A stretch of DNA of 64,000 nucleotides. It comes from Pseudomaricurvus sp965656525. Its GTDB lineage: Bacteria > Pseudomonadota > Gammaproteobacteria > Pseudomonadales > Cellvibrionaceae. The first letter of the stretch is position 1. Every line of letters starts with the position of its first letter. The notes below the pieces were generated by a model. It searched no databases. It was not told where the DNA came from and saw nothing but the letters and a program-made list of their open reading frames with translations. Location: NCBI GenBank assembly GCA_965656525.1, contig CBFHKY010000001.1, positions 139,209 to 203,208 on the forward strand, written 5' to 3'. Below, in pieces: positions 8,524 to 17,771 of this stretch. Made by a program: the position numbers and the translations under genes.

Positions 8524-9417
8524 TCAATGACGCCGATTAACAATGTATCCGGCTTGTTTTAGTTGGTGAACCAAGCCATAAGAGCCCAACAGGTGACCCG
8601 CTCCCACTACCACAAATACTTTCTCACCTTGTGCCAACAAAGCTCTAAGTTTACGCAGCATTTTGTCATTGCGTTGAATAAAAATACTGTCATGCAACCG
8701 TTGCGATTCTTGGCTAAAAGACTGTTTGATCGTCGCACTTAAAGAATCCGTATCGCCAACACGCCACGCAGTAATTAAGTTATTTAACATCTCTGGTGCC
8801 GTCTCAAGGTCTTTGAGCGTTTGCAGAAGAAATTCTATTTGTTGCTGCAGCGTTAAACTGTCAAAAATGCGCATTTGTGCAGCAAATGTTTCCAATTCTA
8901 CAATGGGTTTTGGTGCGCTGGGGTGATGTGCAAGCGTAAGAAAATAGCGATCAACTCCGTAGCCTTCACTATACCCCGCTCTTCTAACTTGCGCCGCTGT
9001 AATTTGTACCGCCACCAACCAAGGCTTCAATCGCTGCATTGCATCGCTTGGCAAATCAACGGCCGATAATGCTTGTTCAACACGCTGCCATTGCAAATCA
9101 GACAAAAAATCTTGCAGCCGCATACCTTGAGGGAGTCGACCATGATGACCTAAGGCCAGAGAGACCTCGGCTTGTTCTAACGCTTCTGGATCGAGCTCAA
9201 CAGCAAGAATATCACTGCTGGAAAACGCGTCATTGACATAGTCGGGCAGCGGGTAGAGCTCGGGGCTGCCAAAATGTATTGAGCCCAACAAGTAGAGATG
9301 CCCGTCCCCTTCACTCGTGCGCACACTCCAGAGCGCTGGGCTTGCAGACTCCAGAGCGATAACCGACTGAGCAACCACGGAGACAACAAACAGTAGAACA
9401 AGCAGAAACTTGGGCAT
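8524..9417 (-). CDS. TraB/GumN family exported protein
   Basis: The 297-residue product begins with a clear signal peptide (MPKFLLVLLFVVSVVAQSV, cleavage likely after Ala-21). The mature part opens with LYLLGSIHFGSPELYPLP, the GxxH motif of the TraB/GumN family (PF01963), and ends with the second family motif VVVGAGHLLGSYGLV. Eukaryotic TIKI relatives are metalloproteases using such conserved residues; the bacterial members' substrates are mostly unknown. It stands alone, convergent with nothing, between tRNA-Leu and fadA. Family assignment is firm; enzymatic activity is inference only. Confidence 0.85.
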   Translation of the reverse strand: MPKFLLVLLFVVSVVAQSVIALESASPALWSVRTSEGDGHLYLLGSIHFGSPELYPLPDYVNDAFSSSDILAVELDPEALEQAEVSLALGHHGRLPQGMRLQDFLSDLQWQRVEQALSAVDLPSDAMQRLKPWLVAVQITAAQVRRAGYSEGYGVDRYFLTLAHHPSAPKPIVELETFAAQMRIFDSLTLQQQIEFLLQTLKDLETAPEMLNNLITAWRVGDTDSLSATIKQSFSQESQRLHDSIFIQRNDKMLRKLRALLAQGEKVFVVVGAGHLLGSYGLVHQLKQAGYIVNRRH

Positions 9418-9574
9418 ATAAAGGCAACAGCTGTTTAAAGGAAGGTAAGCGTCTGCCGTGCACTCATAAACAAAAGTGCACGGTTAGATAGCGGCTGATA
9501 GTAACAGATTGCCACTTAGGTCGATATTACCCTGTCCCCGCCGGAATAACTGTTAATTCGACTACGACCGTATT

Positions 9575-10750
9575 CTACACCCGCTCTATTACGGTAGTGA
9601 TGCCTTGCCCAAGACCAATACACATCGTAGACACGCCAACACTCAGCTTTCGATCTTGCATAACCGTCAGCAATGACCCGCTGATCCTAACACCGGAACA
9701 GCCAAATGGGTGACCCAGTGCGATGGCCCCACCGTGAAGATTCACTTTTTCATCCATAACATCCAGCAGCTCCAAGTCTTTTAAAACAGCCAGCGCCTGA
9801 GCCGCAAACGCTTCATTGAGCTCCATATAATCCACATCTTTTATGCTCATGCCCAGTTGCTTTAAGGCTTTTTGAGTTGAGGGCACTGGGCCGTATCCCA
9901 TAATCGAGGGGTCCACACCTGAAACAGTTGCAGCAGTCACCTTGGCAATAGGCTGCAAGCCAAGCTGACCCGCCTTTTCGGCGGACATAATAAGCATCAC
10001 CGACGCTCCGTCGGTAATTTGCGAAGAAGACCCAGCAGTAACCATACCGCCGTTTGGGTTAAATGCTGGCGGCAATTGGGCCAGCGATTCAAGAGTTGTA
10101 TCAGGACGAATGGTTTCATCCTCACGAACTAAAATAGGAACACCGTCTTTATCGTGACCGGTTACCGGTATGATCTCCTTGGCGAACTTACCTTCTGCGC
10201 GAGCTTTGGCGGCCAACTGATGGGAGCGCACCGAAAATGCGTCCATTTGCTCGCGCTGAATTCCATGAAGTAACGCTACCATTTCCGCTGTCATTCCCAT
10301 GCTGCCAGCGGCTTTCGCGACAGTAAGCCCCATCAGCGGATTCGGATCAATACCCTCCATCATGTTCAAATGTCCCATGTGTTCGACGCCACCCACAAGA
10401 TACACATCACCAAAGCCCGCCCGAATGTTCGCAACGGCGGTGTGCATGGCAGACATCGAAGAGCCACACAACCGATTGACCGTTTGCGCTGGAACGGAAT
10501 GAGGCAAACCTGCAAGAAACCCAATCATTCTCGCGATGTTCATACTTTGTTCACCACGCTGCATCACACAACCCCAGATAAGATCATCGATCATTGCTGG
10601 GTTTAGCTCTGGGTTTCTGTCGAGAAGGCCTTTAATAATCTGTGAGCTAATATCATCAGCTCTAACGTGTCTAAAACATCCGTTTTTCGCTTTACCCATG
10701 GCACTGCGAGCATAGTCGACGATCACGGCATCTCTTGGATTTATACTCAT
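9575..10750 (-). CDS. fadA: 3-ketoacyl-CoA thiolase, FadA
   Basis: FadA carries out the last step of beta-oxidation, cleaving 3-ketoacyl-CoA with CoA to give acetyl-CoA. The 391-residue protein shows the acylated active-site Cys in NRLCGSSMSAMH (about residue 95), the catalytic His in HGGAIALGHPFGCSG (about 345) and the second Cys in STMCIGLGQG near the C-terminus. It begins 31 bases after fadB with an AGGAG ribosome-binding site, so the two form a fadBA operon encoding the heterotetrameric beta-oxidation complex. Confidence 0.96.
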   Translation of the reverse strand: MSINPRDAVIVDYARSAMGKAKNGCFRHVRADDISSQIIKGLLDRNPELNPAMIDDLIWGCVMQRGEQSMNIARMIGFLAGLPHSVPAQTVNRLCGSSMSAMHTAVANIRAGFGDVYLVGGVEHMGHLNMMEGIDPNPLMGLTVAKAAGSMGMTAEMVALLHGIQREQMDAFSVRSHQLAAKARAEGKFAKEIIPVTGHDKDGVPILVREDETIRPDTTLESLAQLPPAFNPNGGMVTAGSSSQITDGASVMLIMSAEKAGQLGLQPIAKVTAATVSGVDPSIMGYGPVPSTQKALKQLGMSIKDVDYMELNEAFAAQALAVLKDLELLDVMDEKVNLHGGAIALGHPFGCSGVRISGSLLTVMQDRKLSVGVSTMCIGLGQGITTVIERV

Positions 10751-10781
10751 GGCTTAAAATCTCCTGTCGTTCTCATCTGTT

Positions 10782-12932
10782 TTAGGCGTAGTATTTCTGT
10801 TGGTTAACAGCCATTGCACGCTGTGTATCCGTCGCTTCGTAAAGCTTACCCAAGTGTTTGTATTGATCACACAAAGCAACGAAAGCCGCAACCCCCATAC
10901 TATCAATCCATCGCAATACTCCTCCCTTAAAGGGAGGAAAGCCTAGACCATAGATCAAGCTCATATCCGCCTCTGCTGCAGAACCCACAATCTCCTCTTC
11001 GAGGCAGCGTGCCATCTCGATGGCCATGGGTATCATCATGCGAGCGATAACATCTTCCGACGAGAACTCTTGGGGGGCAGCAGAAATGCCTTGCAACAAC
11101 GCATACGTTTCTTCGGTCGCTACTTTTTTAGGTTTGCCACGCTTATCCAGTTCGTAGCGATAAAAACCTTGACCCGTTTTTTGTCCATAATGTTGGCTTT
11201 CAAAGAGAGCATCTGCGGCTGTTTTGTACTGTTTACGCATGCGATCAGGAAACCCTTCCGCCATCACCTCTTCCGCGTGACAACCCGTATCGATACCTAC
11301 AACATCCAGCAAATAGGCAGGGCCCATCGGCCAGCCCCATTTTTCCATAATTTTATCCACCTTCTGAAAATCGGCGCCGTCGCGAACTAAGCCCGCAAAG
11401 CCGGCAAAATAAGGAAACAACACTCGATTCACCAAGAAACCCGGGCAATCTTTTACAACAATGGCTTTCTTACCCATGGCGTTGGCATAAGCCACGGTGC
11501 GGGCGATGGCTTCATCTGATGTTTTCTCACCTCGAATCACTTCCACCAGAGGCATGGCATGAACAGGGTTAAAAAAGTGCATACCGCAAAAGTTTTCTGG
11601 CCGCTTTAACGCACCAGCGAGATGGGTGATCGAAATGGAGGATGTATTAGAAGCAATAATAGTATCGTCACGAACCTGCTGCTCCACCTCGGCAAGCACA
11701 GAGCACTTCACCTTTGGGTTTTCAATCACGGCTTCAACGACAATATTAAGCTCATCAAAACCGTCATAACTTAACGTGGGTCTTATACGCCCTAGCGTCT
11801 CCCCCATTTGCTCTGGGGTCATGCGGCCGCGGGATACACGCTTGCTAAGCAGTTTGCTAGCTTCGTTCATACCCAAATCCAAACCCTTCTGCGCAATGTC
11901 TTTCATGCGTATAGGGACACCTCGAAATGATGACTGGTAGGCGATGCCTCCCCCCATAATTCCAGCCCCTAGTACGGCAGCGGATTGCACCTTAGTGCAA
12001 GATGACTTCTCCCAGTTTTTCGCTTTTTTTGCCAATAATTGATCACTCAAAAAAAGCCCCACTAAAGATTCAGCCTGCTCTGTTCCTGCCACTTTGATGA
12101 AACCAGCCTTTTCGATTTTCAAAGCTTCATCTCGACCTAATTTCGCGGCCTTTTCAATGGTTTTCACAGCAATAACGGGTGCAGGGTAATGAGGGCCAGC
12201 CTGCATTCCCACAAAGGCTTTGGATGTTTCAAAAGTCATCAATGCTTCAATATCACCCAACTGAAGCGGCGCTATTTTCTGATGTCGACGAGAGACAATA
12301 TCGAGCTGACCGTCTATGCATTGTTGCAACACAGATAAGGCTGCATCACGAAGCTTTTCAGGCTCTACCACGCCATCGACCACCTTGGCCTTCAGGGCGG
12401 CATTGGCCGTATTTTCAGAGCCCGCGGCAATCCATTCAACAGCGGTGTCGCAACCAGCCAGTCTTGGCAGGCGAACCGTTCCCCCCCAGCCTGGGATCAA
12501 TCCCAATTTTGCTTCTGGTAAACCAATTTTTGCCTTGGCGGACATCACTCGATAATCACATGCCAGACACAGCTCAAGGCCACCCCCTAGTGCATAACCA
12601 TTAATGGCAACGACTACTGGTACAGGAAAATCTTCCAGTCGGTTGAAGTTGATATTGTTTTTCGCCAAGTGCTCACCTGCTGTTTCAGCGCCAGCAGCAA
12701 ATAGAGGCAAAAACTCCGTGATGTCCGCGCCCACAATAAACACCGGTTTACCGCTGGTAATTAATAGCCCTTTCAACTCTGGTGTCGCCTCTAAAGCAAG
12801 CAGGGCCTGTGACAATTCATCCACCGTTTGAGAGTCAAATTTATTGACTGCATCTGTCTGAGCATCAAAGCGGAGCTCAGCAACGCCGCCTTCTAAAAGT
12901 TCTACCTGTATTGAACTGCCCTCGAAAATCAT
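10782..12932 (-). CDS. fadB: Fatty acid oxidation complex alpha subunit FadB
   Basis: FadB is the multifunctional subunit: enoyl-CoA hydratase and isomerase at the N-terminus and NAD-dependent 3-hydroxyacyl-CoA dehydrogenase at the C-terminus. The 716-residue length fits. The hydratase half shows the oxyanion-hole and catalytic Glu region ALGGGLELCLACDY and KIGLPEAKLGLIPGWGG; the dehydrogenase half shows the NAD-binding GAGIMGGGIAY, NTSSISITHLA and the signature MHFFNPVHAMPLVEVI. It is the first gene of the fadBA operon. I did not recognise a FadR or PsrA site in the 230 bases upstream. Confidence 0.97.
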   Translation of the reverse strand: MIFEGSSIQVELLEGGVAELRFDAQTDAVNKFDSQTVDELSQALLALEATPELKGLLITSGKPVFIVGADITEFLPLFAAGAETAGEHLAKNNINFNRLEDFPVPVVVAINGYALGGGLELCLACDYRVMSAKAKIGLPEAKLGLIPGWGGTVRLPRLAGCDTAVEWIAAGSENTANAALKAKVVDGVVEPEKLRDAALSVLQQCIDGQLDIVSRRHQKIAPLQLGDIEALMTFETSKAFVGMQAGPHYPAPVIAVKTIEKAAKLGRDEALKIEKAGFIKVAGTEQAESLVGLFLSDQLLAKKAKNWEKSSCTKVQSAAVLGAGIMGGGIAYQSSFRGVPIRMKDIAQKGLDLGMNEASKLLSKRVSRGRMTPEQMGETLGRIRPTLSYDGFDELNIVVEAVIENPKVKCSVLAEVEQQVRDDTIIASNTSSISITHLAGALKRPENFCGMHFFNPVHAMPLVEVIRGEKTSDEAIARTVAYANAMGKKAIVVKDCPGFLVNRVLFPYFAGFAGLVRDGADFQKVDKIMEKWGWPMGPAYLLDVVGIDTGCHAEEVMAEGFPDRMRKQYKTAADALFESQHYGQKTGQGFYRYELDKRGKPKKVATEETYALLQGISAAPQEFSSEDVIARMMIPMAIEMARCLEEEIVGSAAEADMSLIYGLGFPPFKGGVLRWIDSMGVAAFVALCDQYKHLGKLYEATDTQRAMAVNQQKYYA

Positions 12933-13164
12933 ATCTGACCCCGCTTGTTGCGTAGATTGTGTATTGCTCTTACTTGGTCCATCGGTATATTCAAGTGCTT
13001 AGCTGGTGAAATTTCGATCAAGACCTATCGTCAACACTCTGCTTCACTGCTGCTTATATCGATAAGCACGGAATGTTCATCAGTCACGTTAGCGCAGCAA
13101 ATATATGTAGAGTACAAAGTTGTCTCGATTGGGCCGAAATCCCACAACCTTTTTGTGAACCGAT

Positions 13165-13698
13165 TCATTTTGGCGAAGTAGCAATTACCCATGCGGCATC
13201 GCCCTGTAGCGGTTCTATTCTGAATGGAGTGGCATCGGCTATTGAAAGGCTACTGCCTCGGTTGAGTATATGATCGCCACTGATCGAGCGATACATAACT
13301 TGTCCCTCTAATAAGAAAATTAATGTTTTCCCGCAGGAAAGCGTATTCACCGGATCTTCATCACTTTGGCGCTTAAAGTAACGAACTGACCAGCCTTCGC
13401 CCCCACCTGTGCTGCTCATAAAAGTGGCCGACAGTGTTTGAGCGTGCTCAGTATCGAGCGCATGGGTGACCTTTTCAGAAGATGGACGTAAATCGATGAG
13501 GAAAAAATCTTTCAGCTTGATGGGAAAGCCTTTAAGGACTTTTTCAAGGGATTGCACTGTAGGACTTACAGCACCCTGTTCGATCATCGAAATCGCGCTG
13601 TTTGGAACGCCAGCACGCTTAGCAAGCTCACGCTGGGACCAACCGTAAAATTCGCGCAACGCTTTAAGGCGAATGCCTAAAGTAACGGATTCGGGCAT
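13165..13698 (-). CDS. XRE-family regulator with C-terminal cupin domain
   Basis: The 177-residue protein has an N-terminal helix-turn-helix of the XRE type (about residues 7-62: LREFYGWSQRELAKRAGVP, SAISMIEQGAVSPTVQSLEKVL) and a small C-terminal cupin barrel (about 105-175), the layout of PuuR-like metabolic regulators that sense a small ligand. I chose ATG at 13698 because GGAG lies 5 bases before it; a GTG two codons upstream is possible. It lies upstream of and on the same strand as fadBA, and downstream of fabY, so control of fatty-acid metabolism is a fair guess, but the ligand and targets cannot be read from the sequence. Confidence 0.85.
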   Translation of the reverse strand: MPESVTLGIRLKALREFYGWSQRELAKRAGVPNSAISMIEQGAVSPTVQSLEKVLKGFPIKLKDFFLIDLRPSSEKVTHALDTEHAQTLSATFMSSTGGGEGWSVRYFKRQSDEDPVNTLSCGKTLIFLLEGQVMYRSISGDHILNRGSSLSIADATPFRIEPLQGDAAWVIATSPK

Positions 13699-13842
13699 GG
13701 GCACTCCAATTTCGCACTCTTGAACAACGTCACCGTAAAACCACAGGGTATGACGAGTTGTCAGAATGATGATCGGGATTCGACCGCGTTAACGTCTGTG
13801 AACTTGTATTTCTCTCACAGCTGAAGAAAAAGTGCAACGAAC

Positions 13843-13876
13843 AAAAAAGGGCACACCAAAAATGGTGCGCCCTTTT
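13843..13876 (-). terminator. Intrinsic terminator of fabY
   Basis: Arms AAAAGGGC-A-CACCA (13845-13858) and TGGTG-C-GCCCTTTT (13863-13876) pair with a single mismatch around a 4-base loop, followed on the minus strand by a T run. It lies 44 bases after the fabY stop codon. Confidence 0.75.
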
Positions 13877-13919
13877 ACAGAGTACTTACCCATAAATGAA
13901 CAAATCTTTGCGGTAAGAA

Positions 13920-15818
13920 TCAGAGCATATCTTCATAGCGGGTGTCTGCCGTTGAATATTCCACAGCGCGATCCCAGCCAGGAACCTTCAACTGTTTATC
14001 TGTGATAGTTAATAGTTGATCGTTGATCATATCTTGGCCGAAATGATAGATAATACTGAATTCGCCCTGCAGCGCCTTCTGATCGTATTCGTTGGCTGCC
14101 ACTTCGACTTTCGCTAATTTGGCTGTGTAGCCTGCCATTTCGTCAGTGCTGTAGCGCTTAGCCAGCATACGCTTAACGACGTTTGGAGAGATCACCACAC
14201 CCGTAGCGTTGTTCCCACCAAACCCTTTACTGTTGATAAAGGAAACATCAATGCGATCCATCTTGATGTCTTGAGTAGAGATTTGTAACCGCTCAGAGTG
14301 AACATCATCTGCCACTTTATCGATTGTTTTGATACCTGGAACCATACCGTAACGAAACGACCCCAGCGCTGCCACAACCTGATCACCACTGGCGGGCCCA
14401 ATAGAGTGCCCCACAAACGCTTTCACCGCGGCTACAGGCCACTGTTCGATACCGAAGGCTTCGGCAATACGATGGAATAACTCAGACTCCGTTACTCGAT
14501 TAGCTGGTGTACTGGAACCATGAGCATGAATAAAACTGTGTTTGCGTACACCTTCTTCACCGACCACTTTCGTTGCCGCAGCAACAGCTTTGGCAAGAGT
14601 CAAATAGTTACCGGGGCCAGGGGCTGAAATCGATTTCTTGTAACCGTCAGCATTCACAAATACATCGGTTACTGCACCATGCACTTGGGCGCCTAACTCC
14701 ATGACCAGCTCGTCATCCATTAGAATGACAAACTGAGTCGCCTCTGCAATAGTGAAACCACAGTTATCACCGAAGGGGCGACTGGAACGACGCAGATCCG
14801 GCGTAGCGGTTCCTTCGAGTTTTTTAAGGCCATCGTAAGTGCCTAATGCACTCATCGCCGCAAAGCCATCGATCACCTCTTGGGTGATGGGCGCTTCGCT
14901 ATTGCCTACGACAGCAACCCGTGACTTACCTGACTGTATCGCCTCGACACCCTGTTTCAGATTGTACAAAAAAGTCGCGCAAGCGCCTGTTGCCGCACCC
15001 GTGGTCCCAACATTGCCAAGTACATAAGCATTGATAAAATCAGCAGGCATGGTGTTGAGCCCTAAAGGCAACTGTTTTGCACTGACACGTCCGCCGCGCA
15101 GGCGAGACTGCATCATACCGCCCAGTCCATTTTCATCCACTTGGCTCATCACACTACTGGCGTGCACGCTGACTTGATCGGGCTGAACAGCACTCATGAC
15201 TGTAGTCCACGGTATACCCATGGAGTGAAGCGCATCGCTCACACCGACAATCGTCATCTGCAAACCACGAGGGTGAAAACGAGAGTTATAGAGTTCGCTA
15301 GGGTTAAATCCGGTCGGTAACTGACCCGCCGACTTTACGGGCAGATCTCGAACACTTTCGACTTTCATTTCGACGTTATCGGTCAGTGTGACACTGACGT
15401 ACTTTTCAGAGTGCTCAGCCACACGCCAAGATGCCGGCACGGGGTTAGGAAGTTGTTTTTTCGTGATTAAGAAGCGAGTAGCCTCTTCATCTGGGGCCAA
15501 GGTGACTGATTGCTGCCACGGAGTGGCATCAACATCAAAATAGGATTTTTCAATACGACGGATCAATGTGGCATTCAGGATGGCTTCGCCATACTGCTGT
15601 TCGATGTCAGACAAGCTCAACAACGCCCCCTCGGATGATGTAAACCCACCCGTACCAGACGAAATAATCCCTGTCATTACACCAAGGCCTGCCAAAGTTT
15701 CTTGACGGGCGCCTTCATCTAAACTCTCAATAGTCATACGACGAAAGCCGTGGTGAAAGGAACTTCGGCCTGCTGCGTTGTAACCACCAAAGCCAACAAT
15801 AATAGGTAAACGAGCCAT
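13920..15818 (-). CDS. fabY: Beta-ketoacyl-ACP synthase FabY-like
   Basis: FabY starts fatty-acid synthesis in Pseudomonas aeruginosa by condensing acetyl-CoA with malonyl-ACP, replacing FabH. The 632-residue product opens with ARLPIIVGFGGYNAAGRSSF, which matches my memory of that family, and is much longer than FabB or FabF. The thiolase-fold triad is visible: Cys in GAATGACATFLYNL, His in FIHAHGSSTPANRV and His in VKAFVGHSIGPASGDQ. The start is ATG at 15818, with GAGG 9 bases before it; an in-frame TTG six codons upstream is less likely. It has its own terminator and lies divergent to a GlxA-type regulator. The general KAS function is certain; the FabY role is by family resemblance. Confidence 0.85.
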   Translation of the reverse strand: MARLPIIVGFGGYNAAGRSSFHHGFRRMTIESLDEGARQETLAGLGVMTGIISSGTGGFTSSEGALLSLSDIEQQYGEAILNATLIRRIEKSYFDVDATPWQQSVTLAPDEEATRFLITKKQLPNPVPASWRVAEHSEKYVSVTLTDNVEMKVESVRDLPVKSAGQLPTGFNPSELYNSRFHPRGLQMTIVGVSDALHSMGIPWTTVMSAVQPDQVSVHASSVMSQVDENGLGGMMQSRLRGGRVSAKQLPLGLNTMPADFINAYVLGNVGTTGAATGACATFLYNLKQGVEAIQSGKSRVAVVGNSEAPITQEVIDGFAAMSALGTYDGLKKLEGTATPDLRRSSRPFGDNCGFTIAEATQFVILMDDELVMELGAQVHGAVTDVFVNADGYKKSISAPGPGNYLTLAKAVAAATKVVGEEGVRKHSFIHAHGSSTPANRVTESELFHRIAEAFGIEQWPVAAVKAFVGHSIGPASGDQVVAALGSFRYGMVPGIKTIDKVADDVHSERLQISTQDIKMDRIDVSFINSKGFGGNNATGVVISPNVVKRMLAKRYSTDEMAGYTAKLAKVEVAANEYDQKALQGEFSIIYHFGQDMINDQLLTITDKQLKVPGWDRAVEYSTADTRYEDML

Positions 15819-15960
15819 CTGACTAAACCTCAACAAGTAAACGTGCCCTAAGATTGGGCCATCTGTCCATTCTAGGTGTGCAGAGCACTCAAGTCATCGC
15901 TATAATGGCCATAAATACAGCCTTTTTGGCCAAACCTTGTAAATTCACTTGAGCATCACA

Positions 15961-16962
15961 ATGAAAAGACGCCTTGCCGCTACTTTTTTACTTATAGAGG
16001 ACATGCTGGCTACCAGCATTACATTGCCCATTGAAATGTTGAATGCGGCCTCTCACGCTGGCCAAGCTCGAGCTAAAGGCTCCCCTAGGCTAAACATCGC
16101 AACGGCGAGCATCAGTAAAACACCGGTCAAGACGCGCTCAGGGTTTACGTTAACACCCGATTTGGCACTGGATGAGATCGGCTCCACCGACATGGTGATT
16201 TTACCATCGCTGTGGCGAAACCCTCGCCCTATCATCCGCAAATATCCGGCGCTAGTAGAATGGCTAAAAGCACAGAATGAGCGAGGTGCTTTATTAATTG
16301 CTGTAGGTACTGGTTGCTGCTTTTTGGCTGAAGCTGGATTATTAAACGGAAAAGCTGCCACAACGCACTGGCATTATTTTGATCAGTTCCAGCGAGATTA
16401 CCCCGAAGTTCAACTCAAGCGACAATATTTTATTACCCAATCAGGCAATATTTATTGTGCCGCTAGTGTTAATGCCATCGCTGACTTGACCGTTCATTTT
16501 ATACACAGGAATTATGGCGCCGACATTGCTTCTCACGTACAAAGAAATTTCTCCCATGAGATTAGGCGCCCCTATGAGACCACAGGGTTCTATGATGACA
16601 AGCATCGCTATCACCCGGATGAAGATGTTGTCCAAGCGCAAATTTGGCTGCAAGACAACTGTCAAAAAGAAATACTTTTGAAAGACGTAGCCATGCGCTT
16701 TGATATGAGTGTGCGCACCTTTAACCGCCGCTTCAAAGTTGCAACAGGGAAGACCCCGTTGCAATATTTGCAAGAAATACGCATTGATATGGCTAAGGAT
16801 TTACTGCAAACCAGTAATCTTTCAGTGGGGGATGTGGCCTACCGAGTCGGCTATCAAGACATGGGGCATTTTTCCGCGTTATTTAAAAAACTTTTATCCA
16901 CGACACCCAGTGAATATCGACAAACGGTAAGAGCCAAATTATTTACCGCAGACTCTCACTAG
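15961..16962 (+). CDS. GlxA-type transcriptional regulator (DJ-1/PfpI plus AraC HTH)
   Basis: The 333-residue protein has an N-terminal DJ-1/PfpI amidotransferase-like domain (about residues 5-165), including the nucleophile-elbow region LIAVGTGCCFLAEAGLL, and a C-terminal AraC-type double helix-turn-helix (about 220-325: LLKDVAMRFDMSVRTFNRRF and VGDVAYRVGYQDMGHFSALF). This is the GlxA/FtrA layout. The start is placed at the ATG at 15961; a TTG four codons earlier is possible. It is divergent from fabY across about 140 bases, so regulation of fabY is conceivable. The family is known for control of catabolic genes; nothing in the sequence names the effector. Confidence 0.88.
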   Translation: MKRRLAATFLLIEDMLATSITLPIEMLNAASHAGQARAKGSPRLNIATASISKTPVKTRSGFTLTPDLALDEIGSTDMVILPSLWRNPRPIIRKYPALVEWLKAQNERGALLIAVGTGCCFLAEAGLLNGKAATTHWHYFDQFQRDYPEVQLKRQYFITQSGNIYCAASVNAIADLTVHFIHRNYGADIASHVQRNFSHEIRRPYETTGFYDDKHRYHPDEDVVQAQIWLQDNCQKEILLKDVAMRFDMSVRTFNRRFKVATGKTPLQYLQEIRIDMAKDLLQTSNLSVGDVAYRVGYQDMGHFSALFKKLLSTTPSEYRQTVRAKLFTADSH

Positions 16963-17065
16963 CGACTGAAGATTTTCGAAAGCAATCGCTCTTGGTGATG
17001 GCCCATTGTTTCAAGCTACTGATATTTTTTACAGTCTAGGTTTTTTCCGCTCTCACATTGCTCCG

Positions 17066-17698
17066 CTATGGTTTTTGAAATAACACCACATCAGAGCTTA
17101 CAACCGTTACTGTTGTGTTCCACCGGGCCGCAAGATGCTCCATGGTTGCCTGATGAAAAAAAGTAATGTGTGTGGGGTCGTTTTTATAGTGCCAAGATTG
17201 AAAAGCTTCAGGGTTACTGACTCGTTTTGTCATAAGCAATAACCAACCACCAGTTAGTAATTGCTGCCAGAGGACATCTAAAATGGCTACAGGATTTGCT
17301 AGGTGTTCTACGACTTCGGTTAAGGTAATAAAGTGGTATTTGAGCGACAGCACACGATTATCGGGGTAGTAGAATTTATCAAACAAGGTAACGCGGTGAG
17401 AGCCCTGCTCTAAGAGTTTTTTTAAAGCAGGCCCAGGCCCGCAGCCAAAATCAAGCCCTTCAGAAGCAGGAGGTAAACGCTCTAAAAGTGGTTTTGCGGC
17501 ACGACGCAAAAAGTTTAAATACCCTTCGTCTTCTAGGTTGTTTTCATGTTTGTCGTACTCTTGCTTTTCTTCAGTTTCCGACAAATGAAAAGGTCTTGGA
17601 ACATGAATGCATTGGCATTGTAGGCAACGCCAATAATCTCGCCGCTTGTCGCCCCAAAAAAACTGACATGAAGAGCCACAAACAACACAAGAAATCAT
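17066..17698 (-). CDS. Class I SAM-dependent methyltransferase with N-terminal zinc ribbon
   Basis: The 210-residue product begins with two Cys pairs, CVVCGS (residues 4-7) and CLQCQC (about 25-29), a likely zinc ribbon, followed by a Rossmann methyltransferase core: motif I LDFGCGPGPALKKL (about residue 83), the acidic post-I position TLFDKFYYP, and motif IV-like ITLTEVVEHLANP. This resembles the group of methyltransferases that modify small molecules or cell-surface sugars. It lies after the small heat-shock gene, behind that gene's terminator, so it probably has its own promoter. The substrate is unknown. Confidence 0.8.
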   Translation of the reverse strand: MISCVVCGSSCQFFWGDKRRDYWRCLQCQCIHVPRPFHLSETEEKQEYDKHENNLEDEGYLNFLRRAAKPLLERLPPASEGLDFGCGPGPALKKLLEQGSHRVTLFDKFYYPDNRVLSLKYHFITLTEVVEHLANPVAILDVLWQQLLTGGWLLLMTKRVSNPEAFQSWHYKNDPTHITFFHQATMEHLAARWNTTVTVVSSDVVLFQKP

Positions 17699-17714
17699 CG
17701 CACAACCTAAAGAA

Positions 17715-17744
17715 AATGCCCCAGTCCTATCTGGGGCATTGGGT
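17715..17744 (-). terminator. Intrinsic terminator of the small heat-shock gene
   Basis: A perfect 10-bp inverted repeat, AATGCCCCAG (17715-17724) with CTGGGGCATT (17731-17740), has a 6-base loop and is followed on the minus strand by TTCTTT. It lies about 30 bases after the Hsp20 stop codon. Confidence 0.75.
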
Positions 17745-17771
17745 GAACAGACGTATAGAGTCTAAAATATA

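Noticed and set aside
12179..12604. 141-codon open frame on the plus strand inside fadB
   Set aside because: It is wholly antisense to a clearly functional fadB and shows no motif, signal or ribosome-binding site.
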